A stretch of 64,000 nt of DNA from Burhinus oedicnemus (taxonomy: Eukaryota > Chordata > Aves > Charadriiformes > Burhinidae). This document shows, piece by piece, positions 24,326-36,713 of the stretch. The notes under the pieces are model-generated. The model was given only the letters and a program-made list of their open reading frames with translations. It was not told the DNA's origin and did no database searches. A program made the position numbers and the translations under genes. The stretch lies in NCBI GenBank assembly GCA_008921705.1, contig VFFE01007651.1:119021-183020 (forward strand). The letters run 5' to 3'. The first letter of the stretch is position 1, and each line of letters opens with the position of its first letter.

Positions 24326-27300
24326 GAAATTTGCCAAACATATTTTTGGAAAGTATAAAGCCAAGAAAGAAAGCAAATGGGTAAGTGTCGTGCAAGGGAC
24401 CCTTATTACGAAAAACAAGGTGACAGCAGAAAGAAAAAAAAAAAAAGACTGTGAGGAAAAAAATCCTTGCTGACCACTGAAATAGCAAGAAGTCCATTGC
24501 CTTGAGAATGTCAAAACTAAATTACACATCTCACAAGGAAACAATTTGTCAATACCAGAAAAGTGGATTAGATGATCTGGTCATACATCTCACCTCAATA
24601 CTTATAATGCACTGCCATCCTGACAGCTTTCACCTTGAAAAAGCGAAAGAGGTTACAGGAAAACCAAAGTAGAAAAGAGAATAACACAAAGATATCAGTA
24701 AATTCTTCTTTCATGAGTGTAAATTCATGATGAAGAGACAACATTGAAAACAGAAGAAAAGGGAATGGAACAAATTGAAAACCTGGTGAGGAAGTGAAAT
24801 TGGTAAAATTATTTTTAATACTTGAAGACAAGGATAGTAGTCTCAAAGATGCTCAGAGAAGGAATGGCTCCCACTGAACTAGTAGCACACCTTCCTGTAG
24901 TAATTTCACAGACTTGGAGACGGGTCATCCCAGGCTGAAAAAAGTAGGTGACCCAAAGGGCAAAGTGCCAGATCTGGTAGCAGGGGCCTAAGTTGTTGCA
25001 TAAACCATCAGCTGCTTGCGACATGAGCCTGGGCACATCACTACCCCTCGTGGTGTCAGTCTTTCCTTCCATTTTACCTACACTCTCACCTACAGACATT
25101 CTTACTGGGAGTTTATACAGTGTCCAGAACAAGCAAGCTCTGATGTAACCCTACAACAAATGTTAGCTTCAGCCAACCCAGCTCCTTGAGAGCTGCTGCA
25201 GAACAGCAGCCTAGGATTTACCAGCAATGGAGCCCATCCAAGGCTGCATTTTCCAAAGTATGAGACTGCTATCATGTATGCAAATAAATATTGAGGTCTT
25301 CATTAGAATATGCAACCAAGTTCTTCCTGGTATCCAATGTAACTTCCCTTTTCCTTGCTTCAGGACTTCACCTCCCATTTTCTGCCTGCAAAAGGGGCCC
25401 GAAATAATTCTTCTTTCTTAGTACATCTAGAAAACTTCCCTGTGAATTCCTTCCAGCTTGTCAGTAGCTCTCTGCACCCCTGGCAAGGAGCAGACCACAG
25501 CTTACCAGCATTTCTGCAGCAGCTCTGCAATAGTTTCTTGTCCACTTACAACATTGGTAACATTCACCTTTTAAAAATACCATCAGACTGAAATATAACA
25601 AGGTTCCTTGCATGATGTCACAGCAGTCACATGTGTTCCCGTCAATGCCCCTGTCAGAAAGAGTTAGGAGCCCAGAAAGTATCAAACAGCAGCTCAAGCC
25701 TGCACTGCCTATTGCCACTGAAAAGACTGGAGCACATCCATCATCTCAGTGACAGCAAAGTGCCCCTGGGCACCTTGGTTGCAGCTAAGTGTTGCCCTGC
25801 CATCTATATGTGACTTTCTTCCACCTGCTTTACTCTCCTGCAACAGCAGAAAGAGCTGCCCAGCTTTGAGCAGCCACCACTTCTCTGCAATGCCACATGT
25901 CTCTCCTTGAGCTGACCAGGAGCCTGCAAGTGTCCCTCCCTACTTTTCCTTGAGCAGTGATTATCTGAGACCATGGAGAACATCTAGCAAGCATTTAATT
26001 TTGCATGCCATTTCTCCAGATGGAAGGAGGAAGGGAAGTGTTTGAAAATAAAGATCAATAAATTGGTAAGATCTTTGTACTACTGGGGTATCCAGCACCC
26101 TCTCTGCTGGATGGTGCTCAAGTCAGAAGTAGCTGAAGAATACATAATGCCCCTCAACCTTTATTTCTGATGTAAAGAAGGGAGGAACAAACACTGGATA
26201 CGAATGCAGGTGGAAAACAGCTATTCTTTAGCATACAATTATGCGATTTACACATAAGCCAGAAAAGACCTCCTGTTCACTCAGCCCTTACTTTTTCTCA
26301 GCAATATATATCATTTGAAGAATACCATCTCTTTCAGTACAGCAAAAAGCTAGAACTAGTCCTCCTTTCCACCAGTTCACAGCAGCACAGGGAAAACTGA
26401 TTTCTGCTGCTCCCAAGATGAAGGGCTGGGCCCCTACTACCACAGAAAGGGGAGAAGCAGAGAAAGGAGGAAGGGAGGACCCAAGCAGACAGCACACAGC
26501 TCTGGAGAAAAGGCTTACTGCTTCCATTGCCTTCAAGGGTATCAGAAATGTAAGGCGAGCAGGGGCTGCTGTTGAGAGACTCCATTCTTCGTTCTGCTCA
26601 CTCAGCAGTGGCAGCAGCCACCATGAATGTAGGTTTTCAGGGCTTTGCTTGAAGCAATAGTGCTGTGACCATTTTGCTGTCCATGGCAATCTACTGCCCA
26701 AGGAGCTGTGCCTGTAATGAAAACCAGCCTTGAATCCACCAATGTTTATAGATTGAAAAACAAGAGCCAGTTTTACAGCCTTCTTGCCTTTGCTTGCAAA
26801 GACAGGAGCAGCAGCATGTGTCTACATTGCAATAAAGGAGTTGGCATGGGAGTAGCTGTGTTTCAGCAGTGTGCTAGGTAGGCCGACTCTGCATGAAATA
26901 GGGGGCTAATGGTAGAGTACTGCTCTGGAGACAGTTTCCCCCACTCCCCTACCAGATTGTGGTGATAAGCAGATCGCTTTGGCCATGCAGGCACAGTTCA
27001 GTGTAGGACAAGGCAGTCCCACATCCAATCCACGCGCTCTGACCCAGCCAGCTACAAGCCAGCTTATTTCCAGAAGCTGCGTAGTCACATTAGCACCGTA
27101 CAGAGTCTTAGCTTAGAAGTCCTGCAAAGACAGGGCGTGTTAGCTTGGGCTGAGCGCTACTCAGCATTTGGATGCGAGCTGGCTTCTGTCTGGGCAGCTC
27201 AGAGCACGAGTGGAACAAATGGGGACTGCCTACTGTACAGCAGGCAGTAGCCTTCTCCCCTCCTAGAGAATGGGAACAATACTTCCCCTCTCATTGGGGC

Positions 27301-27454
27301 TTTTATGGCTCCTACTGCCACGGTATCTGGAGACAGATTCAGCCCTAGCAATCTGGTTTGCTTCTGTTTTTACAGTATAGTAACCGGAATATATCACACT
27401 GCAAGACAGAGGAGAGATTTGTGACAGAAATTAAGTCTGAGAAAGAAATGTCTG
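24326..27454. other. Unique non-coding sequence
   Basis: No gene or dated repeat is recognised. An interrupted A run at 24427-24445 explains a lysine-rich frame there. Frames such as 24815-25132 minus and 26288-26701 minus have no domain. Confidence 0.5.
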
Positions 27455-27755
27455 CAGAGAGAATATGATAGAGGTCTGTAAAATCCAAGTTGTGTGGAGA
27501 TTGCATGTGGAAGAGATTCAGCTCTGCACTGTGTTTTCCAGTACAAGGATCTGCAGACATCAAGCGAAACTGGTAGGAGACAGGCTGGAAACAGTCCAGA
27601 GGAGATGGCTCTTTGCTCTGCATGTAGCTTATAAACCCCACTGCACAAGGTGCTCTGGACAGCACAGGTTCCTGTGGGTTCAAGATGAGATTAGACAAAT
27701 TCAAAAAAGAGAAACGAGGATTACTAGAATACGTATGATCCATTGCCAAGTCTGA
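27455..27755 (+). repeat. Ancient CR1 3'-half fragment, sense
   Basis: Landmarks in order: ATATGATAGAGGTCTGTAAAATC (about 27463-27485), GTGTGGAGA (about 27491-27500), a TACAAGGATCTG block, GCGAAACTGGTAGGAGACAGG (about 27563-27583), a run ending TTCCTGTGGGTTCAAGATGAG, and TTAGACAAATTCAAAAAAGAG (about 27690-27712), then a GATCCATTGCCAAG block. They match the sense order of the 3' end of the coding region of old amniote CR1 elements, which encodes the C-terminal tail of ORF2. Stops interrupt the frame, so it is a dead copy. It is the same broad family as the antisense fragments at 12727-13475 and 56720-57235. Confidence 0.65.
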
Positions 27756-28618
27756 GGTCTTTCCCTGGGGAAGGTGCCACCCATGCTAGAGCTGTTCTCC
27801 TATACTTCCCCTGGCCTTCACTTTTGCATATTGCACAATTCACCCCCTGCAAATCTGGCACTGCCTTCAGTTGCTCTATATAGTCTTTCAGAATAGCTCT
27901 CTTGACTGACATCTAACACGGTCAAGTCTTTTAAAAAAAATCAAATTAAAAAAAGTAAGTGTTTGTTTTGTAACTTTATATTAAATTAGTTTTATAGATT
28001 TTTCTGGCATCCAAAAGAGACTTCCACATCCCTAACATAACAGCCAGTATCTGATGTCAGTTCTGGACTTGCCTGGTTCACATGTTCAGTATGACTGAGC
28101 AATCATTCATATCTCAGCCTCATTCTGTTAGCAAAATTCTGCACCATTCCACAGTTTATTACATGAGAATTTTTCCAAAACAATCTCTGCATTCAGTAAT
28201 TTCCACCAAGAATATTGATTGCCTCAAGGCACTGAGACTTATTAAAATATATATATACTGTCCTTTCATTGCCTTGTGAATAAGAGCTGAAACTTCTTCC
28301 TAAATTGATCCTACATCTGTTTAAGAAGAGCTAGAGACTGAAAATTTGGGACTAGCAGAACTGCTCAATGCCAGATCCTGGGTGAAAAAATGAGTTTTGC
28401 TCTAATCATGATCTCTGTGTATAAGAAATGGTTTATTTTCCACTTTCAATGTTTTTATATAAGGAATATTTTTGTAAAACCATATAAACCTGGTTTTCTT
28501 TCAAACAACATTGCCAAGTGATAGAAATGGAAAGAGACTAAACTAACACTATATATTCCACCCTACAGCACCGAAGTGTTCCCAGTTCCCAAAGCAGGCT
28601 CTGTCAGTGAAGTTTTAC
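27756..28618. other. Unique AT-rich non-coding sequence
   Basis: No gene is recognised. A short (TA)n run occurs near 28247-28257. Confidence 0.5.
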
Positions 28619-28864
28619 CTTGTCCATGAGCTGTGCCATGTCGCTCCATGCCATTCTGGATGGCACCCATCTCATCTTTGTACTGATAGCACTTTGTCCT
28701 TTCCCTCTTTGCTTCCAAGGCCTGTGATTCTGCTGCCTGGACAGTATGTTTTACTGCATATAACATATGTAACAAAGCCAAACCAAACAGGAAAAAAGCA
28801 CATCTGAAAAAAATTCTGGTTTTCCACTTGGTTTCCAAAGTTACAGAGCCAAACAGGCCATATT
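28619..28864 (-). other. Speculative internal coding exon
   Basis: On the minus strand a 471-nt stop-free frame (28563-29033) contains a segment with usable splice signals. The acceptor at 28865-28866 (CCTTTTAG) has a long TTTG-repeat pyrimidine tract in front of it. The donor after 28619 reads CAAG|GTAAAA. The segment between them is 246 nt, starts and ends in the same phase, and stays open. The translation begins with a hydrophobic stretch (about 17 residues rich in F, L and A, able to span a membrane) followed by a hydrophilic part rich in K, R, E and Q (QALEAKRERTKCYQYKDEM). Codons in that last part favour purines at position 1, as real exons do. I do not recognise the protein, and chance remains likely. 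A second acceptor (TTTTTTCAG, exon from 28803) is also possible. Confidence 0.2.
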
Positions 28865-28872
28865 CTAAAAGG

Positions 28873-28893
28873 AAACAAACAAACAAACAAAAC
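28873..28893 (+). repeat. (CAAA)n simple repeat
   Basis: About five CAAA units, starting after GGAAA. Read on the minus strand it becomes the TTTG-rich tract in front of the speculative acceptor at 28865. Confidence 0.9.
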
Positions 28894-31800
28894 ATAAAAC
28901 TATGGTACGGGTAGGAAAATGACCAGAAGACATTAGCTGCACAATTGTTGTTCTGGGCACTTTCCAGGTAAGAAGTGATTCCGTTTGGAAGTTGGAGGAG
29001 GAGGAAGAGGAAGGAGAGATCTCTCTTTCCCATGACATGACGTAATTCAGCTGTCCAGGTGCTACAATAGAAACATGGGGAAGATGAGCAGCCACCTTTC
29101 TCTGATCCACTTAGAGTTAGTCATTATGACTGGCATGATAGCAGCCAGAATCTCACTTTCCTATCATGATTTTAGGAAGTGTGGTACAAGACAAGGAGAA
29201 CCACTGCTTTGTTCTGGAAGCAAAGGTATCCAATTAGACGGACCAGTGGATCTTGTGGAATACAAACAATTCCCAAATTGTAGGTTTTCTTATGCAATTA
29301 GTGTGCTGTAAGCTAAAGAAGCACTGAGTAACAAAAGCATGGGGAAATCCATCCAGATGCTGCTTCAGCAAGACCTGCTAATCATCCCTCTTTGCAGTTT
29401 TGATTCCATAACTCTGAAAGCAAACTCCAGCCAGAGCAAGTTCACAGTGGCAGTGCAAACTTACCAGACTTTGATTCATCTACCTGGGATGCACATTAGA
29501 GCTTGTAATACTTGTCTACATTTTCATCAGCAATCCTATCTGCAAAGTTTCCTCCCTAAAGCCCTCTTCATCCCCCAGCCCCATTTACAAGGAGACCTCC
29601 TGCTACAAATGTATGCTGGATATAGCATATCAAATTTGCCAATTAATCCTTTCCCTAGGGACTCTGAAGGTATACATTAAGATAAAAAGGAAATTCAAAA
29701 AGCCTTTACGTGTATAACGATAGATCATGAAGCACTTCAAAAACATTCCTACATCCTCACAGCCTTCCCCCATGAGATCAGGTACAAGTCAGAAAGCATT
29801 TCCCGCTGTGAAATCAGAGGAAACCAAAGCAGAGAGAAACGAAGGCTGAGGTAAGACAGGGCTCTGCTTTCGCGGTGGCACGTTACACTGCAGCACAGGC
29901 CACGCGCCCGAGCTGCAAGCAGAGGCGCAGAGGGCTGGCGTTTTGCCATGGCACAGCATGGCCTTTACCCAGGGCTCACAGAGGCTGCAAGAAGGCAACA
30001 GAAGCCAGAAAAAAGCCCTGCAGCTGTGCCTTCGTGTGCCTTCGATGTGCAGGCTCTCTGCGTGCACCATTAGCTCTTCTTTACCTCACAAGTGGAAGAG
30101 CTGTAGCTTAATTAAAAGGAAAGGAACGAAGGGTTTGCAAGCAAGGTGCAAAGCCTAATTGAGCAATTGTCCCCAGCCAGTTAGAAACTGGTAAGCACCA
30201 TCCTTCCCAGCACCAACAATACAAATAATTTCTTCAGGTTAGTCATACAGACACAGAATGACAGCCTGCTCTGCCTGACACAGATGAGCTCTTTTGAGGT
30301 TGCTACAACTTCAGTTTGTGTCAGCGGGGAACTGCATCAGCAAAATGACAGTTCTGTTTTCTGTCCCTGCTCTCAAGCACACGGCATGGAAGCAGGGTCC
30401 AGACCACCTTAACCCTCACCAAAGCTTCTATCTGAACAAGTTGCTGTATAATACTAATTTAATACAGAGCCCAGGTCCTTCTCAGCATATGGCAGGCTGC
30501 AGTACTTCCTTGGCTCTGGACACAATCAGCCTCAAGCACTACTCAAAGCAGAAGCAATTTTATTTAATTATTGTATAACCGTGCTTGAAAAACAGAAAGG
30601 TAATTTGTAGTGTCCTCCATCATGATGCATTTATTCTGCTGGCATATTAAAGAACTGACTTGGGACTAGAACATCCTCACAAAGAACAATGCGACATGCA
30701 CACACACACAAAAATTTATTAGCAGCATCCGTAGCTGATGCCATGCATCAACTGTAATGGGGAAAACTCCTTTTGGGGGGAAAAAAAACAAAAGAGGGGA
30801 TAGACAGAATCAGAAGAGGAAGGGAAAACTCTCTCCAGTGGCTATCCAGGAGAAGAAACGAGTGATAGGGTACCCCAAAGAGGATCTTTGCCGGGCACCC
30901 CTCCAGTGTAGCACGTCATTCCTCCCATCCTTTTCCCATAGCGACTGTATAGTTTCCATCAAGATCCACTCAAATCCCCTGCTGCTTGTCCCTGTGTATG
31001 ACACTGCTAGCGCTGATCAGAGCACATGCTGAGCACCAGCATGTGCTGCGCACCAATTCTGTACACGTATATTATTGAGTCCCCTAATGTAAAGCAAGAG
31101 GTTCAGCCCAGTGGGTGATGCTGACAGTGGTGAATATCACCTCAGGGTGTGCAAGTGTAAGGCCGCAAGAATAACACCAACAGCAAGGGGAAAGAAAATA
31201 CTGCCCCAGCAGCTGTGGCAAAGGCAGCCACGGCAGCCCGGGTGCCAGGGCACAGAGCTGCCTGTGCCAGGCAGGCTGCAGAGCCACAAAGAGAAGGCCC
31301 TGAACAATACAAGGGGCTGAGGCACCTAATGCACTGTGCAACAACTGTGCTGCACAAAACAAGAAGCAACAGTACCGTCCAACTTGGATCACAGCCTGGG
31401 ATATAAGCAGGGCTGTCTGGTAAATACCCACTTGTTAAATACAACCTTCAGTGCACACTGAAGTGGAGGGAGGAGGTGCATTTGCAGTGATTACAGCTAC
31501 CTCTAGTTTGATATCATATAGTCTATGCTCGTCATCAAGATCCCAGCTTACACCACACTGCATTACCAGATCATGCTTTTGCCCATGGTCAGCTATAAAA
31601 CTATCACTAAAATAAGCCAGAAAAACGATGGCTGTACTTTCCTCAGTTTTGATACTGGGAAACTGTCAGGTAATCTTTGCTTATCTGCTGTAACCATGCA
31701 ATAGTTTTGTCAAAGGGAGCTACCACACACACATCCTCATCTACATGCTGCATTTGAGAAAAGCTACCAGCCATGTGGCCCTGTTGCCAGCGTGCTGTGG

Positions 31801-33382
31801 GGATTGCTGGTGCTCAGGAGGCTCCTCACAGCCAGCAGCTTCCCTAGGGACTTTGCATTAACGCCTGTACAGCTGGAGTAACTGTATGGTGCAACATGCT
31901 CCAGCAAACCCTGAACTGGTTTGTTCAGAAGAGGCAGAGCTGCATTGTCTGCAGCACAGCTCTGCACTCCTGGCTCCTTTTTGTGAGGGCACACCTCCCT
32001 GAGAGGTCTAAGTTTTCCACAGAAAACTGGTACCGTGTCAAGCAGTAGGCAGGACAGGGTGGCCACTGCAGAAATATCACTGAAACATAGCTGAGTTTTT
32101 CACTTCCTCCTCCTTCTGCACTTGCCATGCTGCCTGGGTTGGAAAATGAAAGCGCAGGAAGATGATCAGGTGGCAAAAGTTCAGCTCTGCATTTTGCCAT
32201 AATCAGGTTCAATTCCCAAACTCTCTGCATGACCCTTGAAAGTCTGTTCCCAAGAGATTTTTCTGCAATGTATTCAGACATCTAAAATTACAGAAAAGGT
32301 TTTCACCAGAATTTCCAAAAGACCCAGGTCTTCAACTTCAGTGATTTTAATGCAGGAAAGGATTTGAAGAACAGAACAAAACACTCATACAAATCCATAA
32401 GCTATCTCTCTGAATAGCTTTGAAAGTGTGACAGTCTGTGTGCTTCAGATTCCCATCCAAAAAACAGGGGGGACAGGACATTCGTACTTCACAGAGCTGT
32501 CATGAATGTAAATAAAATGTACTGCCATACTGCTCAGCAGTATCTTGAACAGATTCCCTCCCTACCCCCAACCTGGAAGGAAGGTAGGAATGGGATATCA
32601 TTAAAGTGGTTGAATTCCGTGGAGAGCCTAATCACTTATTTGAACTAAGCATGGGAAGTACCCAGCTCATTCACTACATACCCCAGTTAGTTAAAACCAT
32701 AAGCAACATAGCAAAAGTAAACAAGAGAAGTAGCTGTAGCCTGCAAAGAATAGTATTCCTTGATTCAGCATTCCAAGGAAAAATAAACATAGAGTAATCC
32801 ACTACTCTAACATCCTCCTTTGATCAGCTTCTCTCCCACAAAGCAGCGCGTAATTAAGTCCACATTTATCTGCAAAGATCTCTACAGTTAGGAAAAGCAA
32901 AACATACACTAACTGCTAGTCAGAAAGATGAAGGCTCCCACTGCTTTCACAAATATCTCAAAAGGAAACAATGCCAATGGAACAGCAAAGATAATTCAGA
33001 AGCTACTGACCAGTGGGCACCCTCAGCTACTGGTCTGTCAAATAGTGAAGCCATAGGTACTCCTGGATATCTGGCTAGCATATTCCATAGTATCTTAAGA
33101 CTGACACTTGTACATAAACAAGGTGATTACAATGAGAAGCCCTTTAATATCTTAGAATCTTTCCTTTATGTTGCAAACTCCTTGATGCTTGGGGAAAATA
33201 AGTGCACATGGGTCCATGTGGCTTTCCAGGAACTGATCCAAGGCTGATGCTGCTCAGCAATGAATTCCTTTCCCCATACCATGAGTATATGAAGCCCCAT
33301 TCATGCTTTGTGCCCACTTCAGAGTAGGCAGCAATGCCACAAGAACTCACAGCAAACTTGCAATGCATCTAAGACATGTCCC
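28894..33382. other. Unique non-coding sequence with small GC-rich patches
   Basis: No gene is recognised. A short CpG cluster (about eight CpGs by hand count) lies at 29872-29945 and includes CACGCGCCCGAG. An 11-bp hairpin lies at 31021-31047. The many overlapping frames at 31084-31444 on both strands reflect locally low stop-codon density, not a gene. Confidence 0.5.
31021..31047. repeat. Perfect 11-bp inverted repeat (hairpin)
   Basis: AGCACATGCTG at 31021-31031 is mirrored by CAGCATGTGCT at 31037-31047, leaving a 5-nt spacer AGCAC. If transcribed it would form a strong stem. It is too short for a normal microRNA precursor, and no longer pairing continues outside it. Confidence 0.9.
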
Positions 33383-33583
33383 ACGGGTGGTGAGGCACTG
33401 GCCTGTGTTGCGCAGGGAAGCTGTGGATGCCCCATTCCTGCAATTGTTCAAGGCCAGGCTGGATGGGGCTTTGAGTAACCTGGTCTAGTGGAAGGTCTCC
33501 CTGCCCATGGCAAGGGGGCTGGAACTAGGTGATCTTTAAGGTCCCTTCCAACCTAAACCATTCTATGATTCTATGATTCTATG
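33383..33583 (+). mobile_element. CR1 LINE 3' end, 5'-truncated
   Basis: The copy starts within the last part of ORF2 (GGTGGTGAGGCACTGGCC at about 33386-33403). It continues through AAGCTGTGGATGCCCCATTCC and GGCCAGGCTGGATGGGGC, then the untranslated tail with TAAGGTCCCTTCCAACC. It ends in three perfect ATTCTATG octamers at 33560-33583. That octamer tail and severe 5' truncation are hallmarks of chicken-repeat-1 elements, which copy themselves by target-primed reverse transcription and often abort early. The remaining piece encodes only the last residues of the ORF2 reverse-transcriptase protein and cannot move. It is one of the younger CR1 copies here, judged by its clean tail. Confidence 0.92.
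33560..33583 (+). repeat. CR1 terminal octamer repeat (ATTCTATG)3
   Basis: Three exact copies of ATTCTATG mark the 3' end of the CR1 element on the plus strand. CR1 uses this octamer tail instead of poly-A. Confidence 0.95.
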
Positions 33584-36500
33584 CCCACTGGAGAGACTGA
33601 GCATTCAGAGGGCACAGCATGTCCCACCCAAGCAACAGTGCCAGCCCACAGAAAGTAAACAAAGTAAGCCATGTTTCAAGAAGCAGCTTGCCAGGTCAAC
33701 AATCCCTGTGACAGACAGCCCTTGCTTCCACAGATGGATGGAGCTATTCCTCATGCCGACTGAAGCACCATTACCATCTATTCACTCTAAATGGGCTAGC
33801 AAATGCCCAGCCAGAAAGGCCGGGTTAAAAATTCCCTGTGAGACCATTCTCTTAGGCTTTCGATGGCCTGTCAATCTGCTCCATGTGAAAAAATACCTTA
33901 ATAAGCAAGACAGCATTATTCAGAACCATTTGTCTAGGTGTGACAAACTGCATGAAAAGCAGGAAATTACATTCATTAAGATATGCATGCAAGCAGCATT
34001 TTCATTGCTTAGTGCAATTAGAGTGATGTATAACATCCAGCTCCTGCTGCCCACACAGAAGCATGGCTACTCTTTTAGAAGCTCAGATAAGCCAAAATAT
34101 CAAGTTACGCTTGTGGTCATTACAAACCCAATCCTGCTGCAAGGCCTAGTTATCTTACTGCACAGGCACCTCCATTAATTCATTATGGTTACTGAAGGAA
34201 GAAACAAAGCAGGTATTTGATCTTAACAGCAGCTCCAAAGATTATACTCTCACTCCTCCATTATGGCTTTCCACTGTGAGATGTGCTCCACAAGCTCCCC
34301 CTTGCTCCATGTCTTGCACCCAGACCCCTTCTGGTGTCAGAACCCGACACACATCGCTGTTTACCCTCACATACGCTGCCATCCCATTGTGCTTGCCATC
34401 ATTTAAATGTAACAACAAGAAATCATGCCTTTCTCCTAGAAAACTTCCAATCTTGTAGCTAACTGGAAAACCTCATCTCTGGGTGAACATAAAGAAATGA
34501 GAAGATCAGGAATACTCAGTTCAGCATTGCCTTTCCAGCGATGCAAATGGCAAGGCACATACAGGCTGAAGGACAGCCGCATGGTGTTCTCTTATTTTTC
34601 TAAAGAAAGAGCCAGTCTATGGCCATGCAGGTAGGTAAGTCCACACCAATTTACACAGGGACCTGCAGCACATTGGAGATTGTATTGCAGATACATTTTG
34701 GCTCTGACCTATTGAGAGTAAACAGGGAGCTGCAACTCAACCCCATCCCCAGCATCAGCTGGAGAAACGGGGGATAAGCTGTAAGTGGAGCAGGCCTTTT
34801 GCCAGCTGAGGGCTGCTCCTGTGGCACCCCACCAACTCCCCTTCTCCCAGACCCAGGCTGCCATCAGTCTGTCCCTTCTTGCCCCTTTGGTGCCAAGCAA
34901 GCAGCAGAGCCAGCACGAAAACCGGCCACTAGCCTGCAGGTTGCCTGCACGACAAGATCAGCCAGGCCGGGAAACAGCTGCACGCTACAGTATGAACAAT
35001 GAAGACAGACTCTCCTGGAGAATCCAGCCCACCATCTATTTAAACATGAGCCTCACTCAGCTGCTCCTCCACTAACAGTGAAGGCATCTGGACTGCACAT
35101 CCCATCACGAAGAATAATAAGCAAGGAAATAAAGTCTACACAAGTGACACTCCTCTGCTCAGCTTCTCTTCCCAACCCAAGCCACTTACCAAACCCCTAT
35201 ATTCTTCTACTCAGTTCTCTCACTTCAAAATTGAGATTATTTTTACTCAGAAAGGAGACTGTCAAGGACTAAACCACTTAAAGCCAGTTCTTCTGCCTGC
35301 CAGATTTTCCAGAAAGATCTGTACTACAGTACACAAGACAGACTCTGTCTGTGAGACCAACACTAACACTTCCCAACAAACACTTGTGATCATACTGAAG
35401 TACACACACTAATACTAAAAGAGAACAACATCTTTGATTTCTTAAACAAATACTAGAAAGTTTGTTCCCCAGGGAAGAAAATTAAGGACTCTACACTAGA
35501 AAGAACTAAAAAAAAAAAAATTTACATGGAAAAAGCACATGGAAAGAAATGACAAGTAAAGTCAGAGAACCATAGCTGTCCTGTTTTCACAACACCGGAA
35601 TCCATTTTCCCTTCATACCCAGGCTGTAAATAGCTATTGCTTCTGGGGAATGGGTTTCACTTGGTACGTGAATGATTTACAGCTTAATGTGCTTACTTAC
35701 ATGAGCACATTAGGGCTTCATTGACCAAATGATGTGATACCTCTGTTCATGTTCTTGAACAATTCATAGAAATCAAAAAAAAAGCTGCCTGCCTCCATTT
35801 CCTGACTGCGGTTCTTCAAATGTATGCAGAGGTTTTGACACCTTTGATCTGGGTGTGGGAAGGGAGACAAGGCAGGGGAAAGTTATTCTAAGACACCCAG
35901 CCCATCTTCTCAGCACACAGCACTGACATTTACACTCACACAGTCAGATGCATTGGGAACTTACAATACGGGTCCACAAAGACTTACTTACTTCATTTCT
36001 TTACACTTTTTATTTCAGACACAACTATCTTCTTGCAGCAATTACTATATTTATTTCTCTGCCTCAATCTACTTTTTTATTTTTCTCCCCGACTTGCCTT
36101 CTCTGTTGCACCGCTACACTGCTGATTCCATTATCTGTTCACGCCTGCAGCAATACCATGTTTGGCTTGATCTCAGTGAGCACAGTGTTGCCCATTTGTA
36201 CCATCAGGAGCTAGGATCAAGAATTCAGGAAATGGCACTTTTCTTCTACAGCAGTGCTGAAACACAAGTACAAATCCAAATACTGAAGTGCTGTAAACAG
36301 AACGGAAAAGCTGAGAAATAAAATAGACATTTTGATGTTAGAAGGAATACAACTATAATAGCATGTGCTTTTGGTTAATCTTACACCCATTCATTAGGAG
36401 TAGAAGAGAAAGCCCAGGCTGACACGATCCTCTTACCATTGTAGAGTTAGGTACAGGTTTCCACAGGGAAGACCAGCATCATCCAGCCTGCCTGCAGTAT

Positions 36501-36685
36501 CCTCTCCTCTCCCTTTCATTCCTCAGAGAGGACCTGAAATCTGCCTGCACTGCATGGAGCCCCAAGGTAGGACATATCCCAAAGGCTTCCAGAATCCCAG
36601 TTTTCTAGGGCTGGGGATTTCACAGCAAGCATCAGATAAGGATGAGTGAGGACTCAAACACAGAATTCACATCCGTGCTTATGTT
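33584..36685. other. Unique non-coding sequence, parts look conserved-element-like
   Basis: No gene is recognised. The 201-residue plus frame at 33573-34178 starts inside the CR1 tail and has no domain. AT-rich, homeodomain-core-rich blocks at about 33890-34050 and 35655-35745 resemble conserved non-coding elements in texture; see findings. An A13 run lies at 35508-35520. Confidence 0.45.
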
Positions 36686-36713
36686 AATTCACACCCATGA
36701 ATTCACACCCATG
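36686..36713 (+). repeat. Perfect 14-bp tandem duplication with a third diverged copy
   Basis: AATTCACACCCATG occurs at 36686-36699 and 36700-36713 without mismatch. A diverged relative, AATTCACATCCGTG, sits at 36664-36677, and TATGTT or CAATGTT follows each end of the group. This suggests stepwise local duplication. Confidence 0.92.

Noticed and set aside
33573..34178. 201-residue plus-strand frame
   Set aside because: It starts inside the CR1 octamer tail and runs through AT-rich sequence of enhancer-like texture. No domain and no coding bias.
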